NCBI RefSeq assembly: GCF_027942865.1
Contig: NC_134510.1
Coordinates: 22,313,209 to 22,377,208 of the forward strand
Length of the DNA: 64,000 nucleotides
Reading direction: 5' to 3'
Origin: Odontesthes bonariensis
Lineage: Eukaryota; Chordata; Actinopteri; Atheriniformes; Atherinopsidae
Of this stretch, positions 50,343-62,673 are shown one piece after another. The notes beneath the pieces are model-generated. The model saw nothing but the letters and a program-made list of their open reading frames with translations, was not told where the DNA came from and ran no database searches. Position numbers and translations under genes: made by a program. Each line of letters starts with the position of its first letter. Position 1 is the first letter of the stretch.

Positions 50343-53300
50343 ATGTTCGCCATAGCCACCAAGAACTTTGTGGAGGAGGTGGATAAAGGGGGTTTACTGA
50401 TCCCAGCGTCCAGCTTGAATGACGTTATCGCGGTGCTGACTGTGGTGGTGAAGCGCAAGCGTTTCTGGTTCTGGCAGAAGCCCAAGTATCTTCCCACTGA
50501 TTTTAACCTCAATGACATACTCACGGGAGACACACCTATTAAGCCAGGTATTTATCAAAAATCTTCTTTTCTGGTGATTGCCCTAATTCCCAATGAAATA
50601 TCCGCAGTGTTATATTGTCAAATCTCGTCATTTCCCACAGTTGTGGTGGAGACAGACTTCATCAAATACAGTGGGACCTTTGGTGACAACATTCGGGGAA
50701 CCCTGAATGTCAGTTTTGGCAACAGCAGCGTCAACCTGGAGGGTAAAGACTCTTCCAAACTCCAGTCGTCCTTTGGCAGTTTGAAGAAAGAAGAAGTGGA
50801 TGTGCAGAAGCTGCTGCATGACTCCAAAGACAGGTGTGCATCCCCACTTAAATCCTTTGAGTCTGATGGCTTAAAAAATGTTCCCAAACATGATGCTGTG
50901 CTAAATACCCTCTGGCATTCTTTCCGGTGAAGATCAGCTGAAGTGATCTTTGCCCAACCATAAAGTTTCACACAAAACACGAGGCCCAGTTGAACATAAG
51001 CGCCGTGAAAAATGCTGTCAGAGCGTTAGTGTTGGATTGAATTTTCCTTTTCGCATGAGTTATTTAAAAATACACCGATCAGTTTAAGAAACAACAGATT
51101 CAAGGTGTATTTGATCAAATCCGATGTCCCATGATTATTCCTGTTGAGGTTTCTGTGAATTTACTGTCTCAGGGTTCTGGACATGTCCCACTGTCTGATC
51201 GAGCAGACAAAAGAGAAGCACAAACGGGTGTTTGGGATCGTGAAGGAGCGCATTTTAACAACTCAGCCATGTTCGGTCATCGAGGAGGTGCAGCAGAGTG
51301 GACAGTGTGGAGGGGGCCTGAGCTCCTGCGGGCCCAAGGGCCGAAAGGTTCAGAAAGTTTCATTCTAAATTATTCATAGGCTACCTCAATGTGCCGAAGG
51401 GATTGTTTCCCTTCGTGGCAATTTTGATCTGTCTTTTCAGTTTTACTTCTTGTTGTGTCGACCATGCAACAGACATATTTTATGTTTACATGTTAAGAAG
51501 AAGTGGCATGGGGCGGTCGGTGGCGTAGTGGGTTAAGCAGCCGCCCCATGTATGTAGGCTACAGTCCTCGCTGCAGCTGGCCCCGGTTCGAGTCCCGCAC
51601 CGGGCGGTCCTTTGCTGCATGTCTTCCCCCTCTCTCGTCTCCCTACTTCCTGTCTCTCTCCAACTGTCCTGTCCATTAAAGGCATAAAAAGCCCAAAAAA
51701 AATATTTAAAAAAAAAGAAGAAGTGGCATGACTCCCTCGCTGTTGGGGGGAAAAAAAACAACAACAAAAAACAGTTTTTGCTTCCCGTTTTATTATTTTG
51801 GTTCCTGTGGGTGCCAAACAGTTGCTGCTGTGAACTTTTTACACTCAAAGAAAAGCTAAAGCACTGTAGGAGATGAAAAATATTTCTGAAATGAATGCAT
51901 TGCAGCCTCATGGAAGGTATCAAATAAGGCTACAAGGTATTGCCGTGTTCTTTGAAGTCAGGTGGGTCCACAAATGCTTTGACATCTTTGCCACGCCTCA
52001 TGCAGAGTAATATTGCATTGCTTTTTCCTTTTAATCAGTTTCCAAAAACTGAGCAGTTCTGTTGGGAGTTTGCATGATTTGTTTCAGCTGGTTGCTCTGC
52101 TGTTACTCTTTCTTCAGTTTTCACTGAAGGAAAATGGGAGCCTGAGTAAAGACAGTAACATTACCATGGAGATTCCTACCCACGCAACAATAGCATATGG
52201 CCTTATCGAGCTGGAGGTCAAGCAGGATGGGCGCTTTGGTAAGAAAGTGTATCCTGACTTTGCAGATAAACTGCGCTGCCTTTTTCTAATAGGAGAACTG
52301 ACTAACTCTGTTTCCGAAACTGAACCTACTGTCCACAGAGCTGTGTCTGATGTTGGACACCCATGGCGGCTTTGAAGTAGACGGCCATGCCAAGAAAGGA
52401 GTCGTGCATACCTCTGAAAGTGACTTCCTGCAACAAGGTAAATTGCTGTTTTTCTCTTTGGATGTGAAAACTTCCAACTGAAGATGGTTGTTTCATGTCA
52501 CAAAGGCCCTCGAGAGATTTGAGGCCCAGCTACGCGTTATCAGATTGGAATGGGACAATTACTGTTCATAAACACGTGCTTTGCCTGACATAATAGGATT
52601 CCTTTTGAAGCATGAAACCATTCAGTTATCCATGTAGTGTAATTTTATGTTGCTGTATTTCTGTTCCTTTTGTGTTTTAGCAAGGATTTGGGCTGTGGTA
52701 AATATTTTCTATTGACACAGTCAGTAGCTGGCCTCAACAGGCATTCTGTATTCATTTCAGTGTGGGAAAAGTTTTGATAAATACCCCATGCTTCATGGAC
52801 TTATTTGTAAGGACACACTACTCCCTTCTCAGTCATATTCCATGTATTTGATGTCTGGTCATTTAATTTGCTGGATGTGCATGAAGTGAATGATGACAGG
52901 TCTGTATTGTGTTGTATTTTTCTAACCGCAGAGCTGGCTCGCCTGAAGGATCATTTCCAGCTGCTTTCATCTCTCCCTGCATCCACCAAGTCCTCTCTGC
53001 TCCAGCACATCACAGACCTCATGGAGCACCCAGCAGCCGTCAGCGCACTTCAGAACGTGGTATGTGCGACACAGAGGTCTCCGCCTTAAAGAGTGTGAAT
53101 GAAATTACGTTGGACTGTAAACATTGACATCTCTCTCTTTATCAGCTGGACCAGATGTATGTGGATAAGAAACCTGGCCTGGATAACGCTGGACTGACAG
53201 ATTTTCATCGGCAGAACATTCAAGCAGTTCTTGTACTTTTGGAGCAGTCTGGTCAGATGGAGCCAGCTCAGACAGACCGGTCCAAATCCATCCTCACAGC

Positions 53301-53917
53301 CTTTCTTCTCATCGTCAGTGCCTTGGATGGTGAGAAAAACTGTCCTCTGCTCAGCCTTTGTCTTCAGTCTGTGGAAGAAAATTTCGAGGTCGGAAGGAAA
53401 AATGCATGGAGTTGAATAGTTCCCTCTGCAGGCAAATTATCATAACAAAAAAAAAAAAGTCTCATTTCCTTAAGTTGTTTTTCATGCTGTAAATGGGCTC
53501 CATCTTTCAGAGATGACACAGGATTCTATTGCCGTCTTGAGAAAATGCAGCAGCCCCACAGCATTACAGGCCCTGGAGCGACTGGTTAGTGAAGACTGCG
53601 TTGGCAAAATTAATACTAAACAAAAATATAGCATCTGGCTATTATTACATATTATTTTCCCCATTCATTCAGCTGCCATTGTACTTTTCTCACATCTCTT
53701 CTAGGTGCAGTGTGTATCAGGAAATGGGGCGCAGAGCAGCGCAGCCCTGACCGAGGGCATTGATGAAAAAACTAAAGACCTGTTTGCTTCGTGTAATGTG
53801 TCCCTGAAGAAACACGGGGACCTGGTGCAGACAGAAACTAAAAACGAGTCAAGAAATAGGCTTCTGGTCCTGTGTGTCGCTGTCAGAAGTCTTGCGTCAT
53901 TGGCTCACTGTGGTTGA
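50343..53917 (+). CDS. gsdme: Gasdermin E (DFNA5), pyroptosis pore-former, teleost form
   Basis: Exons: 50343-50547, 50641-50833, 51173-51356, 52118-52238, 52339-52437, 52932-53059, 53146-53329, 53511-53584, 53705-53917; phases agree and give about 466 residues (human 496). The ATG at 50343 was chosen because MFAIATKNFVEEVD matches human MFAKATRNFLREVD; the acceptor CAG at 50321-50323 may begin this exon. The N-terminal pore-forming domain runs to about residue 245 (RFWFWQKPKY, ETDFIKYSGTF, SSFGSLKKEEVD, TIAYGLIELEVK), and a helical C-terminal autoinhibitory domain fills the rest. The family is activated when a caspase cuts the linker, freeing the N-terminal half to oligomerise in membranes. 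FEVD at 246-249 is the likely cut site; the same tetrapeptide is reported in some other teleost GSDMEs. Exon 3 could instead end at 51347 (GTTCAG donor), removing three residues. Teleosts often have two GSDME copies and I cannot say which this is. Confidence 0.93.
51495..51510. repeat. Left target-site duplication of SINE
   Basis: AAGAAGAAGTGGCATG, repeated exactly at 51715-51730. Confidence 0.85.
51511..51714 (+). mobile_element. tRNA-derived SINE, about 204 bp, in GSDME intron 3
   Basis: The head has RNA polymerase III promoter boxes: an A-box-like TGGCGTAGTGGG at 51521-51532 and a B-box GGTTCGAGTCC at 51585-51595. The 3' body (TTGCTGCATGTCTTCCCCCT, then CCAACTGTCCTGTCCATTAA) is shared with many teleost SINEs, and the element ends in an A-rich tail. 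It is flanked by a perfect 16-bp target duplication, which implies a fairly recent insertion. Orientation is the same as GSDME. Confidence 0.88.
51715..51730. repeat. Right target-site duplication of SINE
   Basis: AAGAAGAAGTGGCATG, identical to 51495-51510. Confidence 0.85.
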
Positions 53918-54309
53918 ACAGGGGACGCCTTTTTTAAAATCCACCAGAAACTTGAAATACTGAAATTAGATGCAGATGTATCCATCTTTGGTACTTTCAT
54001 CTCAACTGCCAGTGGTGCTACACGTCAAAAAGAACATTCAAAACTTTTTGATTTCATATGTTGGGGTTATAGTTGTTGTAAAAATTGTAAAAATGTACGA
54101 AATTTTGTTAAAATATGTAAGCAATTAGGACTTCAACCTACGGCTTTTTGTTGGAAAAGGCAATTCTTTTCAACCGATTTCTTTATTTTATAGATAAAAC
54201 TTGATTACATGAATATGGTGACATAATCATTAAAAGGGAGCAATACGCACTACATTCCCCACCGCTTTTGAAATGGACTTGTTTGGCCAGTTTTATTCAG
54301 TTTCGTGGG

Positions 54310-54360
54310 AACAATCTGATGTAGAGAACAATCTGATGTAGAGAACAATCTGATGTAGAG
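54310..54360. repeat. 17-bp tandem repeat, three exact copies
   Basis: AACAATCTGATGTAGAG occurs at 54310-54326, 54327-54343 and 54344-54360 with no mismatch, in the probable GSDME 3' UTR. Confidence 0.95.
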
Positions 54361-54550
54361 AACTGAGTGGAATTGGACTACGTTTCATGTTCGAGGGATG
54401 AATCAGCCACGTTTCCGAGAGACTCGGTTGAGTTTTTTTTTTTTTAATTATTCTTTTGGTTTTGATGTAAAAACGTGTTTCACCATTCTTTAAGGTTTCA
54501 GAGTTTTACTTTCATGCCCTGCTGTTAAATATTGAATCATTCGACACAAA

Positions 54551-54556
54551 AATAAA
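54551..54556 (+). terminator. gsdme: Candidate poly(A) signal of GSDME
   Basis: AATAAA in the + strand about 635 bases after the stop codon. Confidence 0.5.
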
Positions 54557-54859
54557 AAGTATTACATCTGTCAAGAGTCGAAATGTTAAAACTGCAAACC
54601 TCATCGGGAACCACTTGAGATCCTGAGGTTCTTGAACATTTCAAAAGTTTTGTGGGATTTAATTGCAGACATGTTAAGAGTCGGGAGTGCTGCGGTCGGG
54701 CAAATACTGGAAACTGTTTCAACTTACGGGTGCATACTTTCATGGCTCTAAACCACGACAAAACAAGTTGTTGTTGCTTTTTCCTCAGCTTTTAAATGGA
54801 TTCTGAACTCGTTTGCTAGTTCTGCTGAAAGAAAAAAGGCAAAAGCAAAGCAGATCATT

Positions 54860-55796
54860 AGAAAACACCAGTTATTTATTTGACATCTGAAAATACATCT
54901 TATCTGAACTCCTGTAAAATATACCTTTTATAAGTAAATATGAACTTCATTTAAAACTGTTATATTTTAGTAATATCACATCAAAAGGGATGGTTCTCTG
55001 AGATTCAGTACCCTGTTTCAGGAGTCCTGTGGAAAGTTTTTCTATCACGAACACAGCACTGGTCTAACGGTCAAACACAAGTTCTTTAATGTGTGACAAA
55101 AGATTAGCATTAATAATAATCATAATGTCTTTTGTGCATGAGTGACAAGAGAAATGCTGGGTAAATATTACATTATTGCTCTTCTTCCTGTGCAACATTA
55201 CACAGTGTCTGGCAAGACATTCTCCATTAATGACGTGAAGCTGAAAACATGTCCGGGGGGGGTTGCCTTCTGGAGACAAAAGGTCTCAAACGTATGACTG
55301 CACTGCGCAAATGACAATAAGTCTGAAGTGACAAAATGAGATGAAGCACTGGACATATATGCACTGTAAACTGTTAACACTGAGGTATCATCCTTTTCAA
55401 TGAGCGAGCCCTCATTCCTGCAGAATAAATACAATTTACCTATCTTACAGATGTGAAATTAAAAGTGGACGCGGCAAAGAAACGAGTCGCTTTAAAAACG
55501 ATCTGACACGAGGGCCAGAATCCCCCCCCACCCCCAAATCCATATGAATAGAAAACATCCTTTAAAAAATACTTTGCCAATAAATAAGTACACTTCCTGT
55601 GTGTTGTGAGTTGCATAGTGTGCTAGGAAGAAATCTGGCGATTCAGATTAAGGTGACTCTGATGCAGCTTTGTGTGAGACCCAAATCACACACGGTCGAT
55701 GCCCCACTCTTTGTATATGCAGCACAGTGTTGAAAATCTTTAATCCCGGGCCTGGCAGCAAACACGACAGCGTTTATCCAGTAGGGGGGTTAAACA
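54860..55796 (-). other. pals2: PALS2 3' UTR
   Basis: On the - strand this follows the stop at 55799-55797. TTTATT on the + strand at 54875-54880 gives AATAAA on the - strand, suggesting a 3' UTR of about 930 bases. It leaves about 300 bases between the two convergent poly(A) sites. Confidence 0.5.
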
Positions 55797-58700
55797 TCAG
55801 TAGACCCAGCTCACTGGAACCCACTGCGGCTCCACAAATAATTGCTCTACAGCATCCTGCAGCTTGTCGAAGGCCTTGTCCAGATTGTCGTTGACAATAG
55901 TCAGGTCAAAGTAGTGGCTGTACGCCCGCCGGATCCTGGCACTCTCATCCACGGTCTTCTTTAAATCATTCTCCTGTTGCAGAAAAGGAAGTGAGCCCAT
56001 TTGTGGGATGGATGGAGCGAACATTCATTCTTGAGTATTGATCACTGAAACGCCTCTCATTACTGTTATTAAGGGATTTAAGAACTCAATTCATCTTACT
56101 GTGAGTAGTTTGGTAGTAAGGCCAGCATCGACCACAGCTTTGTGCATATCTCTTAGCGTGTCCAGCTCAGGAGCAGCAATAAACACCACAAACGGCATGA
56201 AATCGGCAGTCTTCAACACTTTCAGGGCCTGGGCATAAAATATAATGTCACTTCTCAAGCTTTAGGAAAAACAGCTCCTTGCACAGAGAGTCCATCTTTT
56301 ACTGACCTGTGGGTTGACGTCTAGGATGCACGTTCGCCTCGTTTCCACCACTTCAAGGATAGAGTCGATCTTGGTGCCGTAAAGATTGCCGTCGTACTCG
56401 CCGTGCTCCAGATATCGGCTCTCCTTGATGTCTTTTTCCATTGCTTCTCGCGTCACAAAGCAGTAGTTCTGGCCATTTTTCTCCTCTTCTCTGGGACTGC
56501 GTGACGTAACTGAAGGGGGAAAAAAAAATAAAAATAATAATAATAATAATTCAGGAGAGGGGTGACGTGTACCCCTGGCAGGACACAGAGTGCAGACAAT
56601 TCAATTATGTCAGCTGTACGCCTCAAACACTCACAGGGGACAGTGGTTCCATATCTCAGAGGGTTCATGACAATAAGTCTGTTCTTGAGGCTCCGCCTCC
56701 CAACTCCCTGGGCTCCAATCAGAACCAGTGTTTTCCTTTGGAACGGTGGCATCCTGGCTACTTCCTCATAGATCTGCAGCTCATAACGGTCAAACTCTGC
56801 TCAAAGCAATACACATGCTAAATGAGAGCTGTTTGTCACTGATGCACTTAAAACAAACACAAAAAAAAGAATTAGAATCGGTTGTTATACACACACCTGC
56901 GTTTTTAGAAGTGAGGTACATCATTTTTTTCTTTTTCTTCTTTGCAGTTAGAGTGCCACAGAGCTTCCCTGAGACACACACAGTACAAAAGGTGTCAGAA
57001 CACTGCACGGTGGTTCCAAACGCCAGGGATGTCTCACTGTTATGAAAGCTTAACTACAGTAACTGGTAGGATAAGACAGTGGGAATATGATTTGTACTGA
57101 CCTGAACCAACGGCGTCCCAGTCTCTTCTCACAAAAGCTTTCCTCTTCTCCTCCAAAAACTGACTAGGGATGAGGCCCGTAGCTCCACCAACAACTTTGC
57201 ACGCCTTAAAGGAAACCAGACCACTGGTTTGAATATTTTACATACAAATAAAAATAAACCCACCCAGTTGATCTCTTAGAAGATTCTTCGAGCTCATCAG
57301 CAGCTCCTTGTAAGCGTGTGCCTTTTTCACCTGCCACCAGTTGGGATCCTCCTTGTTGACTACATGAAGTATGTCCCCTTTGGAGAAGGCCAGGCCTGCC
57401 TCTTTACAGGGGATCAAGTTGTCTGTGGCTGGGTTATAGTTGAAGTGTGGCTTCAGATAAACCTACAATTCAAAGTTTGAACAAGACAGTGCACCTTTTA
57501 AAGTTCCATCAAACGATATTTCTAACCTCGTTCTTTATGCTGCAAACAATTTCCTTCTTTGACGCTCGCAAGGCATCATTCAATTCCGTTAAATGGAATT
57601 AAAACGACGGCATCAACTACTTGCTATGTGAAAATATAGCTGCGTGTTGATATTCTCGCCACACAGCCTCCCTCCCTTCTGAACACCTTGGTATTTTCCA
57701 GATGATAAGCTCCATTCATGTCAGGGCAAGCAAAGTTCGAGCTCTTCCTACACTGGATAACATAATTTCTTTGGGTAAAACGACTCCCACAAAGGGAGGG
57801 ATCAAATCTGAGCCCAAAGTGGACCATTTTTGACGATGCAGGGAGATTTATGAGCTGCTTATACTGCTGCAGATTTGGTTTCACTTTTGGATTTTATTGT
57901 GTCTGTTTAGGTTTGATTGGCTGCTGCTCAAGCTTGACATAACAGTTTTCTCAGGTCATATATTACCCCATTAAAGTTCCCATGCTATGGCAGGCAAAAG
58001 GCTACTTACCCACTGCAATTTTCAGGTAAAACACAGAAGCTATATGCCCAGTGAGCTCTGATCAGTCAGCAATAACAGCCTGATCATGTTTTCATTAGTG
58101 TAGAATCATGAGAAAATAGAAATTAAGTGTGCATTTGTGTTCTTAGAGCGAGCGCTTTAAATGTATGTGCTGCAGGTCAATTTCCATTAATTTCAATAAA
58201 TAACAGAAGAGCAAGCACTGGCTCTGGAGAGGGCCTTTCACATTTTTCACATTTGTAGCAGCCACGGCAGATTTTCCTCCTCCTCTGGAAGGGGAGGAGG
58301 AAGCAGTGGTTATTCAGAATGCAGCTTTGTAACCAATGTCACAAAATCCCATTTTACACATCCAAGCTGAGCATTTACTCTATAGTATTACATTAATCCA
58401 TATTAAATCATCCTTAAATAGCTCTTTCAGGACAAGGCCTTTATTTTCAAACCGATTTGACTATCTGTTAGACAGCTTGTAATTTGTAGTCGTCGCTGTG
58501 AATACTCAAACTCAAAAGGCTGAATGAGATGGACCAGGTACAACTTAAGACACCAAGAGATAGGACTGAGTACTAGGGATGATTTCCACGGAAGAAAACC
58601 CAACAAGCACAGTGCGAAACAGCAGAACAGAGAGCTCATTTGGTCATTCTTGGCATAAGGGTTGGTGTCTGACATAACCTTACATACTACTCCCTGGTGT

Positions 58701-61593
58701 CAGCTGCTGTGCGTGCCTGTTACAGTAAGGACAAGAGGGACGTGCTCCAGTGAACAGAGTGGTGTATGTCCTAGTTTAAGTGTGGAGTGTTATTAATAGA
58801 TCCTCGTGGGCTCAGTTTTCAAAAGCCTTGCATTCTGTAATCAGTCGTGTCAGGCAGCTTACAACCAATCCCAAACAGGCTCAATGCAAATCCTGTGCAG
58901 CTGTAATCCAGGAGAATAAAAAAAATCCTATGCGCTCAAGGTCCTGATTTTCACACCAAGAAAAACGGAATTTCTTTCGCAGAAATGTTTGAATTGAACG
59001 TAACTGGACTTGAATTGAACTGAACTAAATGTGCCAATTCAGCAGGATTAATACCTGAAACGATAATAGAAACATCTAACCTCCTTTCTCCTCACCTGGG
59101 GTGGTGCAGGTGTGTCTTTGTAGCTTGGTAGGACTTTGAGTGTGACGCTTCCAGTGCAGGCGCTCAGCAGCTCCTGGAGTTCATGGGGGTTGCTCCCGAC
59201 CTCAAGACCGTTTACCTCACAGATTATATCCCCCGTGTGCAGCATCCCCTGCCTGTCGATGGAGCTGCCATGCAGGATGCGTGTGATCACCATCTCTCCC
59301 TGCGCCACACGGAACGTCACGCCCTGAAATAGAGTGCGAGTCTGTCAGTACCCCACTTCCACAGCTCATAAATCACAGCCAGGCCCATTTCACAGCTTGT
59401 TCTACCTGGTTGCTGTGAAAGAACCCGTCCTACTTAAGATGAACATATAAAACTGAGTCACTACTTCCAAACAGATGGTCAATAGAACACAAAATATGCA
59501 AAGCACTTTACAGCCCCTAAGGAGTATTAAAGGTTTCCTCTGTAGAGCTGCAGTTAATTTAAATGTCTGGCTAACTTACCAGTGGTTCCCCAGCTTTCTT
59601 CTGGATGCCAATCATCCTGACAGCATCAGCAGGCATGAATGAACTCGTCAACATGGAATTGCTGTTCGCCGTAGTGTGGGGCATTTCGTAGCACTTCGCA
59701 GCCACTTTGTCGTGGGCCTCTATCAAAGACTGCAACAGAGCAAGAGAGAGAAGTAAAGACAGAATGTCTTGGCTCAGACTTTAAACTCCCAAATCCCCAA
59801 AAAGTCCCCCCCCTCCTCCGATTAAGAAAGATGACACTGTGGTTCCATCCACCGAAATAATAAAGACAATGAGCAGCACAGCACCAAGCTTTTGACAACT
59901 TGCTAGAAAAGAGTGAAGACAAAAATAAGTCAACCGTGCACGATTTGTTCGTGACAGCACTGACCAACGACTGACAAAAAGAGGACAAAGCAGTCTCACT
60001 CTTACCCTAGCAGCCACAAAATAAAGCCAGCATGGTATAGAGAATACGGACAAACTGCATCGACAAATGTAAAGATTCACTGACACCGTGGGCGACAGCC
60101 TTCTCCCCCGTGACGTTACCCACATAACTCTGCCTGCTATTGGGTTAGGGAAAGACAGCTCCACCCTCTGATGCCGCAAAAGCACAAGTGGTGGAGAATA
60201 TTCAAGGTGACAAGGAAACCAATCTGCATCTCAGGCACGCCAGGAAAAATGAGGTATTAGGTGGCACGAGAAAGCTCTGATATCCACTCACACACAAGTA
60301 AACACAGGCTTGCCTATGTTAACATAGTAACAACGAGGGAGTGATAAGGTTCCTAATTACCTTAAAGTGTGGCTCCTGAAGGATTCTGACAAGCTCGGCA
60401 GCGGCAGCATCTTTTTCTGGCAGGTTGTTGAGGGAGTCCAAGATCTCTGCCACCAGCTCAACGTTATTGTCCTGCACGGCTTGCAACTTAACTTCCTCAA
60501 GACGCTCGTGAGCCTAAACCAACACAAGCCATAAAATCATAAAACTTAAGATGACAATAATCACTTAGTTAAGACATTATGACACTATTAAAATTAGGCA
60601 ACAAAACATTCAGGATTGTCGAGCATGTGTCAGAACGACTCTTAAATGAATACGTTTTGTGGTGCTGCTTCCCTATGACTGGATTTTTTTTGTAACTCCC
60701 ATTTTGATACACTGAAATAAATGAAAAATAATCATTTTATACTGTAATGTTGAATCACGGGCTTATCTTTGCTAAACCTGGTGTTATTCCACATAACCTG
60801 TATCCAAAACATGTTTTTAAGCATCTTTTGAGCAAAGTTGTCACTTTGCTACATGGTCACAACCAATGTTGGATTACCATTATTTATTTGAAATGAGATG
60901 TTTTTTGTGATTCCAGTGATTAAGAATATATAACAACAACAAAAAAAAATTAAGCACCCAAATATTGATTTTAATATTGACCATGGCAACGGTCAAAGGT
61001 CAGAGGCCCTCCAGAAAGCCCCGATATCAATATTCACTATCTATTCACATGAAATATGGGTACTTCTAAGAAAAGAAAATTCACTGTTCTATGCAAAGCT
61101 GGGATCTTTCTCTCAGAAATGAGGACGGTGACCTGCCTCAGTGACACTATTTCCACGAAAATATTCTATTAATAGAAATGGTGGTTTGACCCGATGACCT
61201 CAATCTCAGCGGGAGATTTTCATGTTATTTTTTTCAGGACAGTGTTACATAACAATCCCTTGGTGGCGCCATCAGCCTCTTTTTAGGTGTGATTGAAACT
61301 CATTTTACAGATGTTCAAGAGGTGCTCAAACTACTTCAGCACAAACGTAGGTTACTTTATAATTATATGAAAACAACATGAGGTCCGTCATTCGGTCGTG
61401 CAAAGAATAAACCTTTGCTAATGTCACTCCTCTCACAGGCACTGGTCTGTAATCGCTGACAAAATTAATACAAATAAGGCTGAACCTGAACAATGGATAC
61501 CACTTCCCATAATGCAGCTTGATTGCGGTTATACATGCTTGTAATTAAAGCATATAATTCCCATCTTTATTTGTCTCAAGTCTCTCCTGACGT

Positions 61594-61627
<34 letters not shown>

Positions 61628-61889
61628 AGCACTGGCTACCTGGTGAACTCTATTTTACAATAAAGTTATGATCAACATGATCTTGAAAGGGCTTCCCATT
61701 TCATGTAAAGCTTGAGGGGCCAGTTCTAACGCACAAATACACTGGAGAAGTATCGGTAAACGCGTGCTTTACCTTAGCGAGGGAGCGGACGATGCGGCTC
61801 TCCATGATGGCTCTGAGGAAGATGAGGTCAATGTCTTTAGCTCCTGTGCCCGGTGGCAAGTCCTTAAGGTTGTCCAGTACCTGCTGCAT
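55797..61889 (-). CDS. pals2: PALS2 / MPP6, membrane-associated guanylate kinase scaffold, complete
   Basis: Coding exons on the - strand, 5' to 3': 61889-61773, 60513-60361, 59729-59580, 59323-59096, 57462-57331, 57204-57102, 56968-56897, 56796-56635, 56509-56307, 56228-56100, 55973-55797. Phases agree; total 1626 nt, 541 residues (human 540). Domains in order: L27 region (residues 1-115; [22 protein letters not shown]), PDZ (about 128-206; AGEPLGVTFRV is the peptide-binding loop, then [12 protein letters not shown]), SH3 (about 217-285; [20 protein letters not shown]), a lysine-rich hook ([16 protein letters not shown]) and a guanylate-kinase-like domain (from about 340; [26 protein letters not shown]) ending WVPVSWVY. 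In this family the kinase fold is non-catalytic and binds partners; the protein organises lateral membrane and synaptic complexes with LIN7/CADM-type partners. It converges on GSDME. Confidence 0.96.
57463..59095 (-). other. pals2: PALS2 intron between PDZ and SH3 exons
   Basis: The 1.6-kb intron has donor GTGAGG read after 59096 and acceptor TTGTAG before 57462. No element or extra exon with homology was seen; the open frames at 57624-57884 and 58427-58675 look like chance. Confidence 0.5.
60514..61772 (-). other. pals2: PALS2 intron 1 of the coding region with a CA repeat
   Basis: The intron lies between the start-codon exon and the second coding exon. It contains an (AC)16 microsatellite at 61595-61626 and otherwise AT-rich unique sequence. 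Confidence 0.6.
61595..61626. repeat. (AC)16 microsatellite
   Basis: Sixteen perfect AC units in PALS2 intron sequence. Confidence 0.95.
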
Positions 61890-62673
61890 GGCTGGAGAAA
61901 AATAAATACATTTAATACATCTGGCTGAAAAACACCAACTTTTGAGCTTAAAGACTGGCTGCAAAGTGATTGCAAGCACAAATGATAGTTGTTGTTTTTT
62001 TTTTAAACGGAGGCTGATCACTTGCTATAAATACAATCAACACTCAGAGCACATTAAAATATTGATGGGGGAAAAAAAAAGCTTTTACTGCAGTAAGACG
62101 TATAAAGCAAGAACAAGTGGACAGTGATTAAATGGGCCAATTCACAAGAAACGTCCCTCATTTCTACTGCAGCAGCAACAAGGGTCACAAAGGAAATGTT
62201 GAACAAGATTTGCCCGGTAGTGAGTGACAGCAAACAGCCAGAAAATGAAGCCATATAACAACTAGCTGCTTTTGCAAAAATGCAGCAAGTGGTTTGATTA
62301 ATAAGCCAACATATCAAAGCAAATTTCTTCTCTTTCAGTACTTTAAAGTAATGTTTTTTTCCCCATTAAAAAGACAACAAACTGAGGTCTGAGAGCGTTC
62401 AATCACAGAAATTAGTTTAGCTGTTGTTAAAGAATTAAAGCACTAGGCTGTTTTACAAGTCAAAAAGTTTCTTTTTCTTAAAATGTGATTTTCAATTACA
62501 CATGAGGACACATTTGGAGGCTCACAGGCAGCAGCAGACATGCCCACACAACCATCTCTGGACAACGTTGACTAAATGTCTGTGCAAAATTAATCATGAA
62601 TACAAAAACAAAAGAATTAACTTTATTAAACTTCTTAAATAATAGTTTTAGGACTTTGTCTTTGACGGCTTAC

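Larger units (their letters stand above)
53918..54575 (+). other. gsdme: GSDME 3' UTR
   Basis: After the TGA (53915-53917), the first strong AATAAA is at 54551-54556, giving about 640 bases. It includes the 17-bp triplicate at 54310-54360. Confidence 0.55.

Noticed and set aside
50618-50980. 120-codon - strand frame
   Set aside because: It is the antisense shadow of GSDME exon 2.
51511-51600. Possible tRNA gene
   Set aside because: A and B boxes are present but the cloverleaf stems are not clear, and the 3' body, A-rich tail and 16-bp duplication identify a SINE.
51486-51923. 145-codon frame on the - strand
   Set aside because: It runs through the SINE and low-complexity T tracts antisense to GSDME intron 3, with no protein family resemblance.
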